DNA from: a virus
Direction: 5' to 3' (one strand)
Virus record (IMG/VR): IMGVR_UViG_3300014720_002243
Coordinates: 1-64,000 of that record
Length of the DNA stretch: 64,000 nt
Part shown: in pieces, positions 36,213 through 45,074 of the stretch
How positions within the stretch are numbered: position 1 is the stretch's first letter
How the letters are laid out: each line of letters opens with the position of its first letter
The notes under the pieces: model-generated
The model's input: the letters and a program-made list of their open reading frames with translations, nothing else
Database searches by the model: none
Told to the model about the DNA's origin: nothing
Program-made: the position numbers and the translations under genes

Positions 36213-37223
36213 TCAACCCCAATTAACCTTAAAGTCATTGTAATTACGATAACTATATGTAATTGTAGCATTTCCACCACCAGTGTCACCACCACTGTAG
36301 TTTACTGATGTTAGCTTATTCTGTGTGCCAAGGTCGATTGTTACTACTTTTCTGCCGCTAATAACATTTTCTGAGTTACCATCAGCATCTACACCAGCTG
36401 GTAGAGCACAAACTACTAGTACGATAGTTTCGTTGCTAAGATTGCTTGTGGCACCTTGTTGGCAACCACTATCAACCATGTCTGCTGCAACACCGTCGCT
36501 ATTCTGGGCTAGAACCTGGAACTCTGATGTTACTTCTACGGGGAAAGTAGCATAACGATGATAAGGTGTTCTTTGACCTAGAACGAAAATACTTTCGCGG
36601 CCCAAACTAACACTAGCACTAGCACTATTTAGCACAGCACTATTGCTTTGATTAACACTAGCTGGTATTGTCGAAGCGTCTTTATTGAAAGCCCATCTTT
36701 GAGCTACAGGAGCAATACCAGTTGATGTTGTTACTGCTGATCCGGACCATTCTTTATGGTTACCTACTAGAGTTAGTTCTTCTGTAAAATTACCGTCATT
36801 AGTTAGATTATAACTGATACTAGAAACATACATACCTGTGCATTTTACTGTGGCCTGTGCTGTTCCTGTGGCAGCAATATTTGTATCAGCAAAAATGCTT
36901 AACTGTAGTGTGGCTCTAGCGTTCTGTAGTTCTGCTAAACTCTTGTTGGCAGCACTGGCTCCGCCACATGCTTGTAAATAAACTGGCATACGACCATCAA
37001 TAATCTTACTTAGAGTAACTTCTACTTCTGGTACTCCTTCGGTAATATAATAGCTGGCCAATTGCCCCAACTGATAAGTGGGATCAAGAGCAAAAGTTGT
37101 ATTAATACCTACACTTTGCAAACCGCCCGCCTCTGTAACCGAGGGATTAGCGCTTCCGTTAATATTACCACCTAGGGCGACGTTTTGTACAGCGTAGTAA
37201 ATTCTTTTATTCTGATTTGCCAT
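36213..37223 (-). CDS. Probable major tail tube protein
   Basis: 336 residues from the ATG at 37223 (MANQNKRIYYAVQNVALGG), chosen over an upstream in-frame ATG because an AAAGGG ribosome site lies 7 bases before it and the extra 25 residues overlap promoter-like intergenic sequence. The protein is beta-rich and Gly/Ser/Thr-rich. The phrases PEVEVTLSKIIDGRMPVYLQA, VSSISYNLTNDGNFTEELTLVGNHKEWSG and TVDLGTQNKLTSVNYSGGD-type endings are typical of phage tail tube proteins with a beta-barrel core. Position between neck genes and tail chaperone/tape measure fits. Codon use is more GC-rich than neighbours, consistent with high expression. Confidence 0.75.
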   Translation of the reverse strand: MANQNKRIYYAVQNVALGGNINGSANPSVTEAGGLQSVGINTTFALDPTYQLGQLASYYITEGVPEVEVTLSKIIDGRMPVYLQACGGASAANKSLAELQNARATLQLSIFADTNIAATGTAQATVKCTGMYVSSISYNLTNDGNFTEELTLVGNHKEWSGSAVTTSTGIAPVAQRWAFNKDASTIPASVNQSNSAVLNSASASVSLGRESIFVLGQRTPYHRYATFPVEVTSEFQVLAQNSDGVAADMVDSGCQQGATSNLSNETIVLVVCALPAGVDADGNSENVISGRKVVTIDLGTQNKLTSVNYSGGDTGGGNATITYSYRNYNDFKVNWG

Positions 37224-37310
37224 TTTTAAACCCTTTGTTATTTGTTGGATCGTTGACAGGAAGGAATGAAATGCATCTTCAGCATAAGTATACACCAAAA
37301 AAATTAAAAG

Positions 37311-38270
37311 CTATAATACTGTTTTGATTGTAACTCTGGTAGCATTATAGTATAAATCGCTTTGTAGTGTTTCATTATCTATACTCTTAATATCTTCAAA
37401 ACTAGAGTATTTCCAAAAATAAGCCGAATTATTAAGTAGATTTAAATAATTGATTCTATTGGAATTTAGTGATCCATTACTATTTAGTTCATAAACTTTG
37501 TCTTTGACCACTTTTTTAAGATCATATAATAATAATGTTCTATCTTTTTGTAGTTTAATAATATCTACAATATTTTGTTTATCTATAGCATTTTCTGTAA
37601 AAACATGCAACATTATATCTTGAGAAGCCAAAAAAACGGTCGAACCCAATTGATAAGGTTTGTAACTATTTCCTGGTATAACTTGCACTATTACGCAAGG
37701 CATTTGAGCGTTGGGTTTGCTTTTTAAATTTTTAGTATCTTCTGATCTTAAAAATGTGTACCTCTGTAGATCTTTTAAGTTAGACAAATTATCTGTAGCT
37801 TTATAGGTTTGAATAGCTTTGTAGGAATAATCCATTTGCACAGATGTATTGGCCGGTAATCCGCTAGTAAAAATAACTCTACCAAAATTATAATCTAAAG
37901 TATAAGAATACTGCGAGTTACCTGTTGGTCCAGGGATAAAAGTGCTATTGACATAAACTCCACTAATTTGTATTGGTGATATTCCTTTGTACTGGATACC
38001 ACTTGTCGATACCCATTGCCTCTTAGGCGTTTCCCAGATCCTTCCTGAAGACTCTATTAAAAATTGGGGATCAGACTGAAGCTTTAAATTATGAAAACCA
38101 ATAGCGTTATTAATATTTTGTGTTGGCCTATTAATATTGATAAATCCACCTATATTTAGAAAACCCCAATCTAGAAAGCTCTTAAGGTTATCCTCTAGTT
38201 GAGTTTCTAAATAATAAGAATTAAAGTCTTCAACATTTTGAAAACCAGGATTATAATTACAATTAGTCAT
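37311..38270 (-). CDS. Tail completion/tail-module protein (319 aa)
   Basis: 319 residues. The central YTLDYNFGRVIFTSGLPANTSVQMDYSY segment is a beta-sandwich pattern seen in phage tail connector proteins. Its start codon overlaps by one base the stop of the 211-residue gene (TAATG-type). It sits between neck genes and the tail tube, where tail terminator/connector proteins lie. No catalytic motif is visible. Assigned by position; the family is not certain. Confidence 0.65.
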   Translation of the reverse strand: MTNCNYNPGFQNVEDFNSYYLETQLEDNLKSFLDWGFLNIGGFININRPTQNINNAIGFHNLKLQSDPQFLIESSGRIWETPKRQWVSTSGIQYKGISPIQISGVYVNSTFIPGPTGNSQYSYTLDYNFGRVIFTSGLPANTSVQMDYSYKAIQTYKATDNLSNLKDLQRYTFLRSEDTKNLKSKPNAQMPCVIVQVIPGNSYKPYQLGSTVFLASQDIMLHVFTENAIDKQNIVDIIKLQKDRTLLLYDLKKVVKDKVYELNSNGSLNSNRINYLNLLNNSAYFWKYSSFEDIKSIDNETLQSDLYYNATRVTIKTVL

Positions 38271-38905
38271 TATATATTACTTTCTATGGTTTCTTGAAAA
38301 ATTTTACTTATTTGATCATCTAATTGATCTATGGCTCTTGTGATCCAGTTGTCTCTTTCTGTTCCTGCGAACTCTGGAGGAACTCTCCAAGAACTACTGG
38401 TGCTAGTTCTCATTATTGCTTCACCTGTTCTAGAGAAAGTACTACTTCCAACAACCACAACGTGGTCTTTTACTAAAATCTTACCACCTTCTAATAATAA
38501 CCAATTTAACCAAGGCAAAGAATATCCTCTTATTTTATCTTCTACTTGAGCTGCTGATGTTCCTAGAACATCTGAAAAATCACTTTTTATACAATTTATA
38601 CTAAATCCTCCATATAACCCCATGTTTGTAACCTTAAACTGTTTAATCTCTACATTTATATTAGTAGTCCATACGTTTAATAATTCTTCTATCTTTGATG
38701 CTGCATCTGGTATACCAAGTTCTGCCCTTAGCTGACCAGAAACTAAAGAGGAATACTCTGGACTATTTTTAATAGCATCAATAATTAAGTTTTGTATTTT
38801 ATCTTTAATCTGAGGTATAGACTTATTAAAAGTATCTCTTACATCTTCCAATAATGCGTTAAGCATCATTTGTCTAATCGTACTATCGTTTTCTATAATT
38901 CTCAT
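38270..38905 (-). CDS. Neck/head-tail connector protein (211 aa)
   Basis: 211 residues, helical N-terminus (NALLEDVRDTFNKSIPQIKDKIQNL) followed by a beta segment and a basic stretch. The layout, with short coupled overlaps on both sides (4 bases with the upstream gene, 1 with the downstream gene), is typical of HK97 gp10-like or neck genes between capsid and tail tube. No motif proves the assignment. Confidence 0.6.
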   Translation of the reverse strand: MRIIENDSTIRQMMLNALLEDVRDTFNKSIPQIKDKIQNLIIDAIKNSPEYSSLVSGQLRAELGIPDAASKIEELLNVWTTNINVEIKQFKVTNMGLYGGFSINCIKSDFSDVLGTSAAQVEDKIRGYSLPWLNWLLLEGGKILVKDHVVVVGSSTFSRTGEAIMRTSTSSSWRVPPEFAGTERDNWITRAIDQLDDQISKIFQETIESNI

Positions 38906-39411
38906 TTACGTTTCCACATCATAAAAATATAGTCACTATTGCCTAATCCAGCAAATCTAGTATGTTCAAATTTAGTATATCTTTCTATAGTATTATTATT
39001 AAAATATATTTCTTTAGCATTTAATAGTTTAGGTAATAGATTTGAACGACAAATTGTTTGTACCATATTGTCAGCAACATTAATTATGTTATTGTCTGTA
39101 TTGGTCCAGTATTTACTATCAAATATAACAGCCATATATATTGTTTCTGTGGATTTTACAGTAATAAATCCTATGCCTAGACATACTGGACACACAGAAT
39201 TTTCTGGAAAAGGATTTGGTCCTGTACTGTTGTATAAACTAGAAGATTTTTGAGCAACCGGATCGTACACGCAATTATTACATAGTTCATTCTTCACATC
39301 ATACATTAGTGTAACAGGTAGAGTGAGACCCTCTTGCGAGAGCATGGAGTCTATACCTGATGCGTATATGCTTTTGAGTTCCGCATACGGAATATTAAAA
39401 CCTTCACTCAT
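38902..39411 (-). CDS. Neck-region protein with a four-cysteine zinc-ribbon-like motif
   Basis: 169 residues. ELCNNCVYDP and, ~28 residues later, SVCPVCLGIGFI give two CxxC pairs as in a DnaJ-type or zinc-ribbon knuckle, so a metal-stabilised fold is likely. The rest is beta-rich with an aromatic C-terminus (SDYIFMMWKRK). Located between the collagen-like gene and the 211-residue neck gene. Comparable CxxC-bearing head-completion/tail-terminator proteins occur in myo- and siphophages. Probable structural connector. Confidence 0.65.
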   Translation of the reverse strand: MSEGFNIPYAELKSIYASGIDSMLSQEGLTLPVTLMYDVKNELCNNCVYDPVAQKSSSLYNSTGPNPFPENSVCPVCLGIGFITVKSTETIYMAVIFDSKYWTNTDNNIINVADNMVQTICRSNLLPKLLNAKEIYFNNNTIERYTKFEHTRFAGLGNSDYIFMMWKRK

Positions 39412-39415
39412 TGCT

Positions 39416-39922
39416 TTATACTCCTAATCCTACGGAAATAACTCTCCATTTTTGTGCTGTCTGATCATATATCAAATTAATTGAATTGTTAGGATTAAGG
39501 GTAATATTTTGACTACTATTAGTTAGAATTCTTTGATCTGTACTTATAGATGTATCATTATGTTTTATAACTATATTATTTGATCCTATATTAGTTAATA
39601 TTCTAAGCTCTCCCTCTGTTCCGGCTCCTATACCTATAATATTATTTGTTGAGCTTGATGATAATTTTATCCATGTCGCATTTATAACTGGTATGCTGTT
39701 GTTCTCAATATCTAAAGATAAAGAAGACGAGGCGAATACTGTTCTTGGAAAGAATGGTGCCGCTCTACCTCTAGGTCCTCTTGGTCCCGGAGGCCCTGGC
39801 GGACCTTCTGGCCCAGTTTTTCCCTCTGGACCAACCAAAGCCTGAATAATAGTATTAGTATAATTATTATCAGATATATTTAATATCTCTGTTTCATTCA
39901 CAAATATAGTTTGTTCTGCCAT
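39416..39922 (-). CDS. Collagen-like short tail/head appendage protein
   Basis: 168 residues. Residues ~32-53 form a Gly-X-Y tract (GPEGKTGPEGPPGPPGPRGP), diagnostic of a collagen-like triple helix, flanked by an N-terminal anchor and a beta-rich C-terminal head (NNIIGIGAGTEGELRIL...). Such proteins trimerise and are common as phage fibres, whiskers or head decorations. The gene is 2 bp from its upstream neighbour and 4 bp from the next. A TATAAATA string overlaps its start codon but is too close to act as its promoter. Confidence 0.8.
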   Translation of the reverse strand: MAEQTIFVNETEILNISDNNYTNTIIQALVGPEGKTGPEGPPGPPGPRGPRGRAAPFFPRTVFASSSLSLDIENNSIPVINATWIKLSSSSTNNIIGIGAGTEGELRILTNIGSNNIVIKHNDTSISTDQRILTNSSQNITLNPNNSINLIYDQTAQKWRVISVGLGV

Positions 39923-39924
39923 AT

Positions 39925-41394
39925 TTATACTGCACTTTCTGGATTATATCTGTCTATTTCTATAGAAACTCCACTAATGCCATCTATAGCATTATTAACA
40001 CTAAATACAGTTACATCGTCGGTGGTATCATAAGACGGACTAGTAGAAATAGTTCTTATTGTAAAAGCTTCACCAAAACCAGTATTATATTTAATAACAA
40101 CAAAATCGTTTATACTAAATTCTGTTGTTTTATCTCCGGAAAGGGTGACGCCGGTACCGCTAATCTCTCCTGCTCGTGTTACTCCTCCACAATACAAGCT
40201 ATTTGATAACTCATTGGATTGTTCATTCTTGAAGTAAATAATAAGTTTTACTGCTCCTATAGATCCAGAATTCTTTCTTTCAGTATCTAATCCATATATT
40301 CTCCATTCTCCTTGAGCATTAGTATTCTCAAAAGTAGACAGAGTATAGCCATATACGTTTATATTTTTAGTAGAATCAGTTTCATCAAAAGCTCCTTCTG
40401 GAAAAATATCTTTCGTAATTGGTTTTGGTCTTGCTGCTCCTAAATTTTTATTTGTTAATAAGGAGCTAAAATAGTGATTAACATTACCAACAGTGGGTTC
40501 TGAATCTGTTGGGTCAGCTCTTAAAGGAGTATAATCTGAAAGTATAAAAGATAAATTTCTTAATTTATTGTCAAAATTAAACTTATTGTTACTTACTAGT
40601 AATACTCCGCTACCAGCATGAGTAAGCAATAGTCTAACGTCTTGTGCAAAGTTATGGGACATGTTCTCTATCATTATGTCTATTCTTTCTATTACTTTAG
40701 ATTCTGGAACATTGAATGATAGATACTTAGGATAAGAATTACCATAAGGATTTTCTAACACGTCTAAATCCTTAAGAATTAAAGATGTGTCACCATAAAA
40801 AGAAGGATCTGGATTAGTAAGAGAATAAATATTGGCATTACCTCCTATAAACTCACATGGCGAACCAATACAACTATCCAAAGCGGAAAAAGACACCTGT
40901 TCTTCTGTTACTATTGCTGCGTTACTTCCTGTTGACAAAGAAGCTCCACATCCTGGTATATTTACAGCTGGAATAAGTCTTCTCGTTAAATTTATATCTC
41001 CTTGTAATAATCTTTTGATTGTTTTCATACTTCCTTGAAAAAAATTGTCTGGTGTTAGTATTTCCAATTCATATTTAGCGTTAGACCATTCTATTGGAGG
41101 AGATGCTCCTGGTTGTAAAAATAGATTAGTCATTTCTGCTGATAGCTTTAAAGAAATAATCCCCTCTTCTGGACTAATAGAAAATGAGTAAAAAGGAGTA
41201 ACTGTTTGTGCAACAGTTGTAAAAGTTATAACAGATAGATTCTGTGTCTCATTGTCTGGCGCTGGCAATATTCTTAATGTAACACAGTGATTAGACAGGT
41301 TTATGGGGGAGGCTGTCTCTGCGGTTAGGTATGTAAACTGAATAGAAAAAGATGTACCTTGTTCAATTGAAAAATTATATGTTGTTGCTGCCAT
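39925..41394 (-). CDS. Virion protein with a C-terminal proprotein-convertase P-like (galactose-binding) domain
   Basis: 489 residues. Residues ~1-140 are an unassigned beta domain resembling phage baseplate/neck proteins (FSIEQGTSFSIQFTYL). Residues ~200-400 fit a P/Homo B domain: VIERIDIMIENMSHNFAQDVRLLLTHAGSG, then NNKFNF..., then GEWRIYGLDTERKNSGSIGAVKLII, the usual order of strands. P domains are beta-jellyrolls that bind ligands or stabilise subtilisin-like enzymes. No protease domain is present, so a binding role on the neck or head surface is more likely. Position in the neck module is unusual for an adhesive domain. Confidence 0.7.
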   Translation of the reverse strand: MAATTYNFSIEQGTSFSIQFTYLTAETASPINLSNHCVTLRILPAPDNETQNLSVITFTTVAQTVTPFYSFSISPEEGIISLKLSAEMTNLFLQPGASPPIEWSNAKYELEILTPDNFFQGSMKTIKRLLQGDINLTRRLIPAVNIPGCGASLSTGSNAAIVTEEQVSFSALDSCIGSPCEFIGGNANIYSLTNPDPSFYGDTSLILKDLDVLENPYGNSYPKYLSFNVPESKVIERIDIMIENMSHNFAQDVRLLLTHAGSGVLLVSNNKFNFDNKLRNLSFILSDYTPLRADPTDSEPTVGNVNHYFSSLLTNKNLGAARPKPITKDIFPEGAFDETDSTKNINVYGYTLSTFENTNAQGEWRIYGLDTERKNSGSIGAVKLIIYFKNEQSNELSNSLYCGGVTRAGEISGTGVTLSGDKTTEFSINDFVVIKYNTGFGEAFTIRTISTSPSYDTTDDVTVFSVNNAIDGISGVSIEIDRYNPESAV

Positions 41395-41403
41395 GTTATT
41401 TCC

Positions 41404-41919
41404 TTATGTATACATTCGTCTATAATATGCATTATTTGTACTAATCATTCTAGGATCAAAATTATTACCGACGAAAGGACTAAGAATAGCTCTAACTGAT
41501 GTTGCATCTTGTACATTCCAATGAGATGTTAATTCTTCATAGGTTGCACACGCTCCTTTTTCAATAACCATTTTCCATCCAGTTAAACTATTGGCTATAC
41601 TTAAGCTGGCTGGGCCAAGCACGGTCTTAATTCCTTCTAGTGCTGCTTTGGTTCTTAGTGTGCTTTGATCTATAATACAAGCTGTTTTAAGGCTAACTAA
41701 ACTAATAAATATATCATCTTGGCTAACAGTAGGATCCGGAGTAATATTTGGATTTACTACATTTATATTATAGCTATTCTCTAAAGAAACATCAAATTGA
41801 ACATATTTTGCTGCGACAGAGATAACTTGTAACAATCTCTCTTCACTATATGTTGGTGGATCGGACCAATCATTTATTAATGTTCGCACAATAATGGGTA
41901 TCTCGGTTTGCCAGCTCAT
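41404..41919 (-). CDS. Head completion/connector protein (171 aa)
   Basis: 171 residues with the helical composition (YSEERLLQVISVAAKYVQFD, then DIFISLVSLKTACIIDQSTLRTKAA) typical of gp6/gp15-like head-tail connector proteins that ring below the portal. It is the first gene after the capsid operon terminator, preceded by a GAGGG ribosome site 7 bases before its ATG and by the GGTGTATTTAATATTG spacer motif that may be a late promoter. No motif, but position strongly suggests a head completion role. Confidence 0.7.
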   Translation of the reverse strand: MSWQTEIPIIVRTLINDWSDPPTYSEERLLQVISVAAKYVQFDVSLENSYNINVVNPNITPDPTVSQDDIFISLVSLKTACIIDQSTLRTKAALEGIKTVLGPASLSIANSLTGWKMVIEKGACATYEELTSHWNVQDATSVRAILSPFVGNNFDPRMISTNNAYYRRMYT

Positions 41920-41965
41920 ATTTTGACCCTCGTGCCTTTTTTGGTTATATCAATATTAAATACAC

Positions 41966-41997
41966 CTAAAAAAAAAGGCCGGCGCAAGGCCAGCCTT
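41966..41997 (-). terminator. Strong intrinsic terminator after the major capsid gene
   Basis: On the minus strand AAGGCTGGC and GCCGGCCTT form a 9-bp stem with one G-U around a short TTGC loop (41975-41997), followed by nine T residues. It lies 30 bp past the capsid stop codon and separates the head operon (portal to capsid) from the neck/tail genes. Confidence 0.92.
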
Positions 41998-42026
41998 ATT
42001 TTCGCTAACGAATTAGCTAATTAAAA

Positions 42027-43040
42027 TTAGAGAGCACCAAGAAGAACTCTGCGGTTGTCTAGAACAGCAAAGCCTTGCTCTGCCCAGCCGTAGAAACCGG
42101 CTCTCTTCTGACGATGTAGCGACTCGTCTTCGAAGATCTGAACCTGTTCACGAACTGGCATTATGAAGCTGTCTCTCTTGCGGAGGTCTAGACCAACTAC
42201 AACCTCTGACTTACCAGATGGTAGAGTACCATTTAGTAGGTTGCTATAGAATAGTTGGTATTCTTGACCTTCACCAAGCTCATCAACATCATGTAGATTG
42301 ATGCCGAATACACGGTTGAGGGTACCGTCAGCGGCGGTATAGATCTCACGACGAGTTACTTCGTCAACTTGATCTAGACCCCAGCTACGAATATCCTCCA
42401 TAGCCTCGGGAGAAACATAAAGATCAGTCAACATACCACGGTTTGTTGAGGCAGAGTTACCGCCACCGTTTCTACGCATAACTGTCTTCATAAGGCTAAC
42501 CAAACGCTTGGTGAATAGACCATTTGCAGCATCGTTGTCAAATACAACGATATTGCGATCTACACCGGCGGCTAATAGAGTGTGCCAACCGTCGTCATTT
42601 AGCTTCTTAACGAACGAAGCCTCTAGAACCTCCATAGCACGACCAACAACATCCCAACGAGCATCGCGGGCATACTTTAAGAGATAGTCGATTGAAGAAC
42701 CAACGTCGTAGGTTGGGACCATGACGTAATCGCCTTCAACGTGTCTCTCTGGAATATATCCATGATTTGGAACAGTATAGGCTACGAAGTCTTTTTCTGT
42801 GCCAGGAGCAAGAAAATCTAGTGGGAACTCTGGAGTGGCGCCTTGTGCCAAAGTAATAGGCTCGAAGATGCCATCTAGAATATCTCCACTAAGAATACCT
42901 TGTCTTAGCGGTAGCTCTAGGGCTTTTGCAATTTGAGCATTAGCTTCTAGAGAGACTTCTCTTACGGGTGAACCAGAACGCACAAGAAGATCTGTAAGTT
43001 CTGTTGAGGGTTGAAACTTATTTACTTTGGCTGATGACAT
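42027..43040 (-). CDS. Major capsid protein, HK97 fold
   Basis: 337 residues (HK97-type proteins range ~280-400). The order helix-rich N-arm (EVSLEANAQIAKALELPLRQGILSGDILDGIF), E-loop-like segment, spine helix (RDARWDVVGRAMEVLEASFVKKL), P-domain and the C-terminal A-domain stretch (GLDLRKRDSFIMPVREQVQIFEDESLHRQKRAGFYGWAEQGFAVLD) is characteristic of major capsid proteins. Positions after scaffold/protease and decoration genes agree. The codons (CGT/CGC, GGT, CTG, AAC) are richer in G+C than in the surrounding structural genes, consistent with very high expression. A GGGAG ribosome site precedes the ATG. Confidence 0.9.
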   Translation of the reverse strand: MSSAKVNKFQPSTELTDLLVRSGSPVREVSLEANAQIAKALELPLRQGILSGDILDGIFEPITLAQGATPEFPLDFLAPGTEKDFVAYTVPNHGYIPERHVEGDYVMVPTYDVGSSIDYLLKYARDARWDVVGRAMEVLEASFVKKLNDDGWHTLLAAGVDRNIVVFDNDAANGLFTKRLVSLMKTVMRRNGGGNSASTNRGMLTDLYVSPEAMEDIRSWGLDQVDEVTRREIYTAADGTLNRVFGINLHDVDELGEGQEYQLFYSNLLNGTLPSGKSEVVVGLDLRKRDSFIMPVREQVQIFEDESLHRQKRAGFYGWAEQGFAVLDNRRVLLGAL

Positions 43041-43054
43041 TTTTTTCTCCCTTA

Positions 43055-43513
43055 TCAGGTAATATTGATATCTACTTTGACATAACCATCGGAATCTTTA
43101 CTACTGAGGAATCTTCCAACCTTAGTACTGTTGGTACTAACTGTTGTTAGATGCCCAGCTACGTCGTAGTAAGCATCAACGCCAGCCGATGGTGTTTGAC
43201 CAGAGGCTACCATGTTGGTTACAACTTGACCCTGACGTAGAAGAGTGACTTTGCCGCCCTTTTGGACTTCATCACGATGCCAGTTGATGTGCTGTCTTGT
43301 TAGATCAAGATCAACAACATCGTTTAACAATAGACCGGCGGGTTTTGTACCAGCGTTGACGCCTGTTGGATACATAACAACAGCACCAGCATCATCCATA
43401 GATGCGCCGGCACCCGAAGTATTATGAACAACGATGCCTCCACGCTCGGCAACTGTATTCATGAAGAATGAAACATCTGTGTACTTTTCGATACGATCTG
43501 GTTTAAGAGCCAT
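43055..43513 (-). CDS. Capsid decoration/head-stabilising protein candidate
   Basis: 152 residues between scaffold and major capsid genes, like lambda gpD. It is beta-rich and Gly/Val-rich (GGIVVHNTSGAGASMDDAG, KGGKVTLLRQGQVVTN, VGRFLSSKDSDGYVKVDI), as are other phage decoration or parallel-beta proteins. Codon use matches the capsid gene, implying similar copy number. AAGGGAG ribosome site. Assignment from position and composition. Confidence 0.7.
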   Translation of the reverse strand: MALKPDRIEKYTDVSFFMNTVAERGGIVVHNTSGAGASMDDAGAVVMYPTGVNAGTKPAGLLLNDVVDLDLTRQHINWHRDEVQKGGKVTLLRQGQVVTNMVASGQTPSAGVDAYYDVAGHLTTVSTNSTKVGRFLSSKDSDGYVKVDINIT

Positions 43514-43528
43514 TTCTGTTCTCCCTTA

Positions 43529-45055
43529 TTAGTTTTTTAGAGTTTTACCTAGTCTGGAATAAACGAATTCAACCAAAGCTGCGCGAGTGTTCTCAGCAGA
43601 CGAGTCTACCTCTCCGCCTACACCAAGATTTACTTCTTCTTCAACTTCGGCTGTCTCAAGAATAGCTGGATCAGCAGCTTCGGCTTCAGAAGCTTTCTTC
43701 TTATCTTTCATTTCTTCCTCTTTGTCTTCTTCGTCTTTTTTAAGCCAAGGAGGCATTTTACCAGCAAAAAGACTGGTCATAGCTGCAAAAGCTTCGTCAT
43801 CTAATGACTCAAATTTATCTACTGTGGCCGAGGCCGTATCATTATCAATGCCTGCTTCGATTAGAGAAGCCATTCTTTTCATCTTCTTCTCTTTCTTGGC
43901 CATTTCTTCTTCTTTGTTCTTGTAAGCTGCAATGGTCTCATTAGCAGCATCAAGCTCACTTTTTACCTTCTTCATCTCTTCTTCTTTGAGCATTTCTTCT
44001 TCTGACTTTTTCTTAGCTGCTTCTTCTTTTTCAGTAGCGGCTAATTCAAGAGCAGAAGTTAGTTCTGTAATTTTGTCCTCGTGAGCTTTTATTGTGCCTT
44101 CGAGTTCGACTGTTTTATCTTTTAGAGTAGTAGCAGCTGTAAAGGCTTCTGACAAACCTTGTAAAGCTTCTAGCTTATTTTTGATTTCTGCTACTTCTGT
44201 CATAATAGGTTCAAGATCTAAACTCATAGTATTGTTCTCCACATTATTGGTTAACTGATCATTAGATACACCTGCTGTTGATAAATCTTCGCTTTTTTCC
44301 GTAAAAATTTTAGAACCCTCAGAAATTAGCTCTTTTGTAAAAATAATACTATCAGGATTTGCGGGCTTATTGACAAAACCCTTGCCTGAAAAAGTGATAT
44401 TTCTAAGGACTCTACCAATTTTATAGTTCTGATGTTCGCCAACTCCACCGTAGGCTCTAAGGTGTTTTGTTAAGTATGCTGTTTCATTATTCCTGGCTAA
44501 TATTTTATATTCTCCAGTACTTTTATTAATTAAACCATAATCAAAACCATTAAAGAAACACTCCATACTAACGTATTTGGTTCCGTCTTCTATTTCTGCT
44601 ATAAGTTTAGCAGCTCTCTCCTTAAGCTCTGGATTGCTAAAACCCTTATAAATTACAGAACCTGTTAAAATATGATATTTATCTGGTAAATTTTCTATTG
44701 GAGTATTTTCATTAATTAATATTCCATCTTCTGTGATTGGCCAATTAGATATGATATGACCAATAATAACACTCTCATCATGCTCTAGATTGGTTGGCTT
44801 ATGTTCTGGGGTATGTTTAGCCGCCCAAACTTCATTCTTATCAAATATATCGTCATTTTTATTCCATGACGAGCTAACTAAAATAGATTGGACATAATAT
44901 AAATCACTATCACTATAAAAAGCTAAACTCTTGATATGCTTAATATCAACAGGAGTATTAGAGCATGGAGAAGCTTCGGTGGCATATGATATAGCGGCCG
45001 AAGCTTTAATTTTTTCTTCTAGACCATCGGCTATTTCTTGCTCAAAGATTTGCAT
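43529..45055 (-). CDS. Prohead protease fused to a scaffold-like coiled coil
   Basis: 508 residues. N-terminal half (~40-240) has the features of a phage prohead protease: HKPTNLEHDESVIIGHI supplies the conserved histidine segment and TKYVSMECFFNGFDYGLI the serine-containing strand; RNITFSGKGFVNKPANPDSI closes the domain as in XkdF-like head maturation proteases. Residues ~270-430 are strongly charged heptads (KEEEMAKKEKKMK, EEEMLKEEEMKK), i.e. a scaffold coiled coil. The C-terminus is acidic (EVEEEVNLGVGGEVDSS). One chain would therefore serve as both scaffold and maturation protease. Located between portal and decoration genes as expected. Confidence 0.82.
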   Translation of the reverse strand: MQIFEQEIADGLEEKIKASAAISYATEASPCSNTPVDIKHIKSLAFYSDSDLYYVQSILVSSSWNKNDDIFDKNEVWAAKHTPEHKPTNLEHDESVIIGHIISNWPITEDGILINENTPIENLPDKYHILTGSVIYKGFSNPELKERAAKLIAEIEDGTKYVSMECFFNGFDYGLINKSTGEYKILARNNETAYLTKHLRAYGGVGEHQNYKIGRVLRNITFSGKGFVNKPANPDSIIFTKELISEGSKIFTEKSEDLSTAGVSNDQLTNNVENNTMSLDLEPIMTEVAEIKNKLEALQGLSEAFTAATTLKDKTVELEGTIKAHEDKITELTSALELAATEKEEAAKKKSEEEMLKEEEMKKVKSELDAANETIAAYKNKEEEMAKKEKKMKRMASLIEAGIDNDTASATVDKFESLDDEAFAAMTSLFAGKMPPWLKKDEEDKEEEMKDKKKASEAEAADPAILETAEVEEEVNLGVGGEVDSSAENTRAALVEFVYSRLGKTLKN

Positions 45056-45074
45056 ATAATGCCCCTTTACTAAA

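Noticed and set aside
39920-39932. T4-like late promoter TATAAATA before the collagen-like gene
   Set aside because: It overlaps the start codon by two bases so transcription would begin inside the gene; most likely chance.
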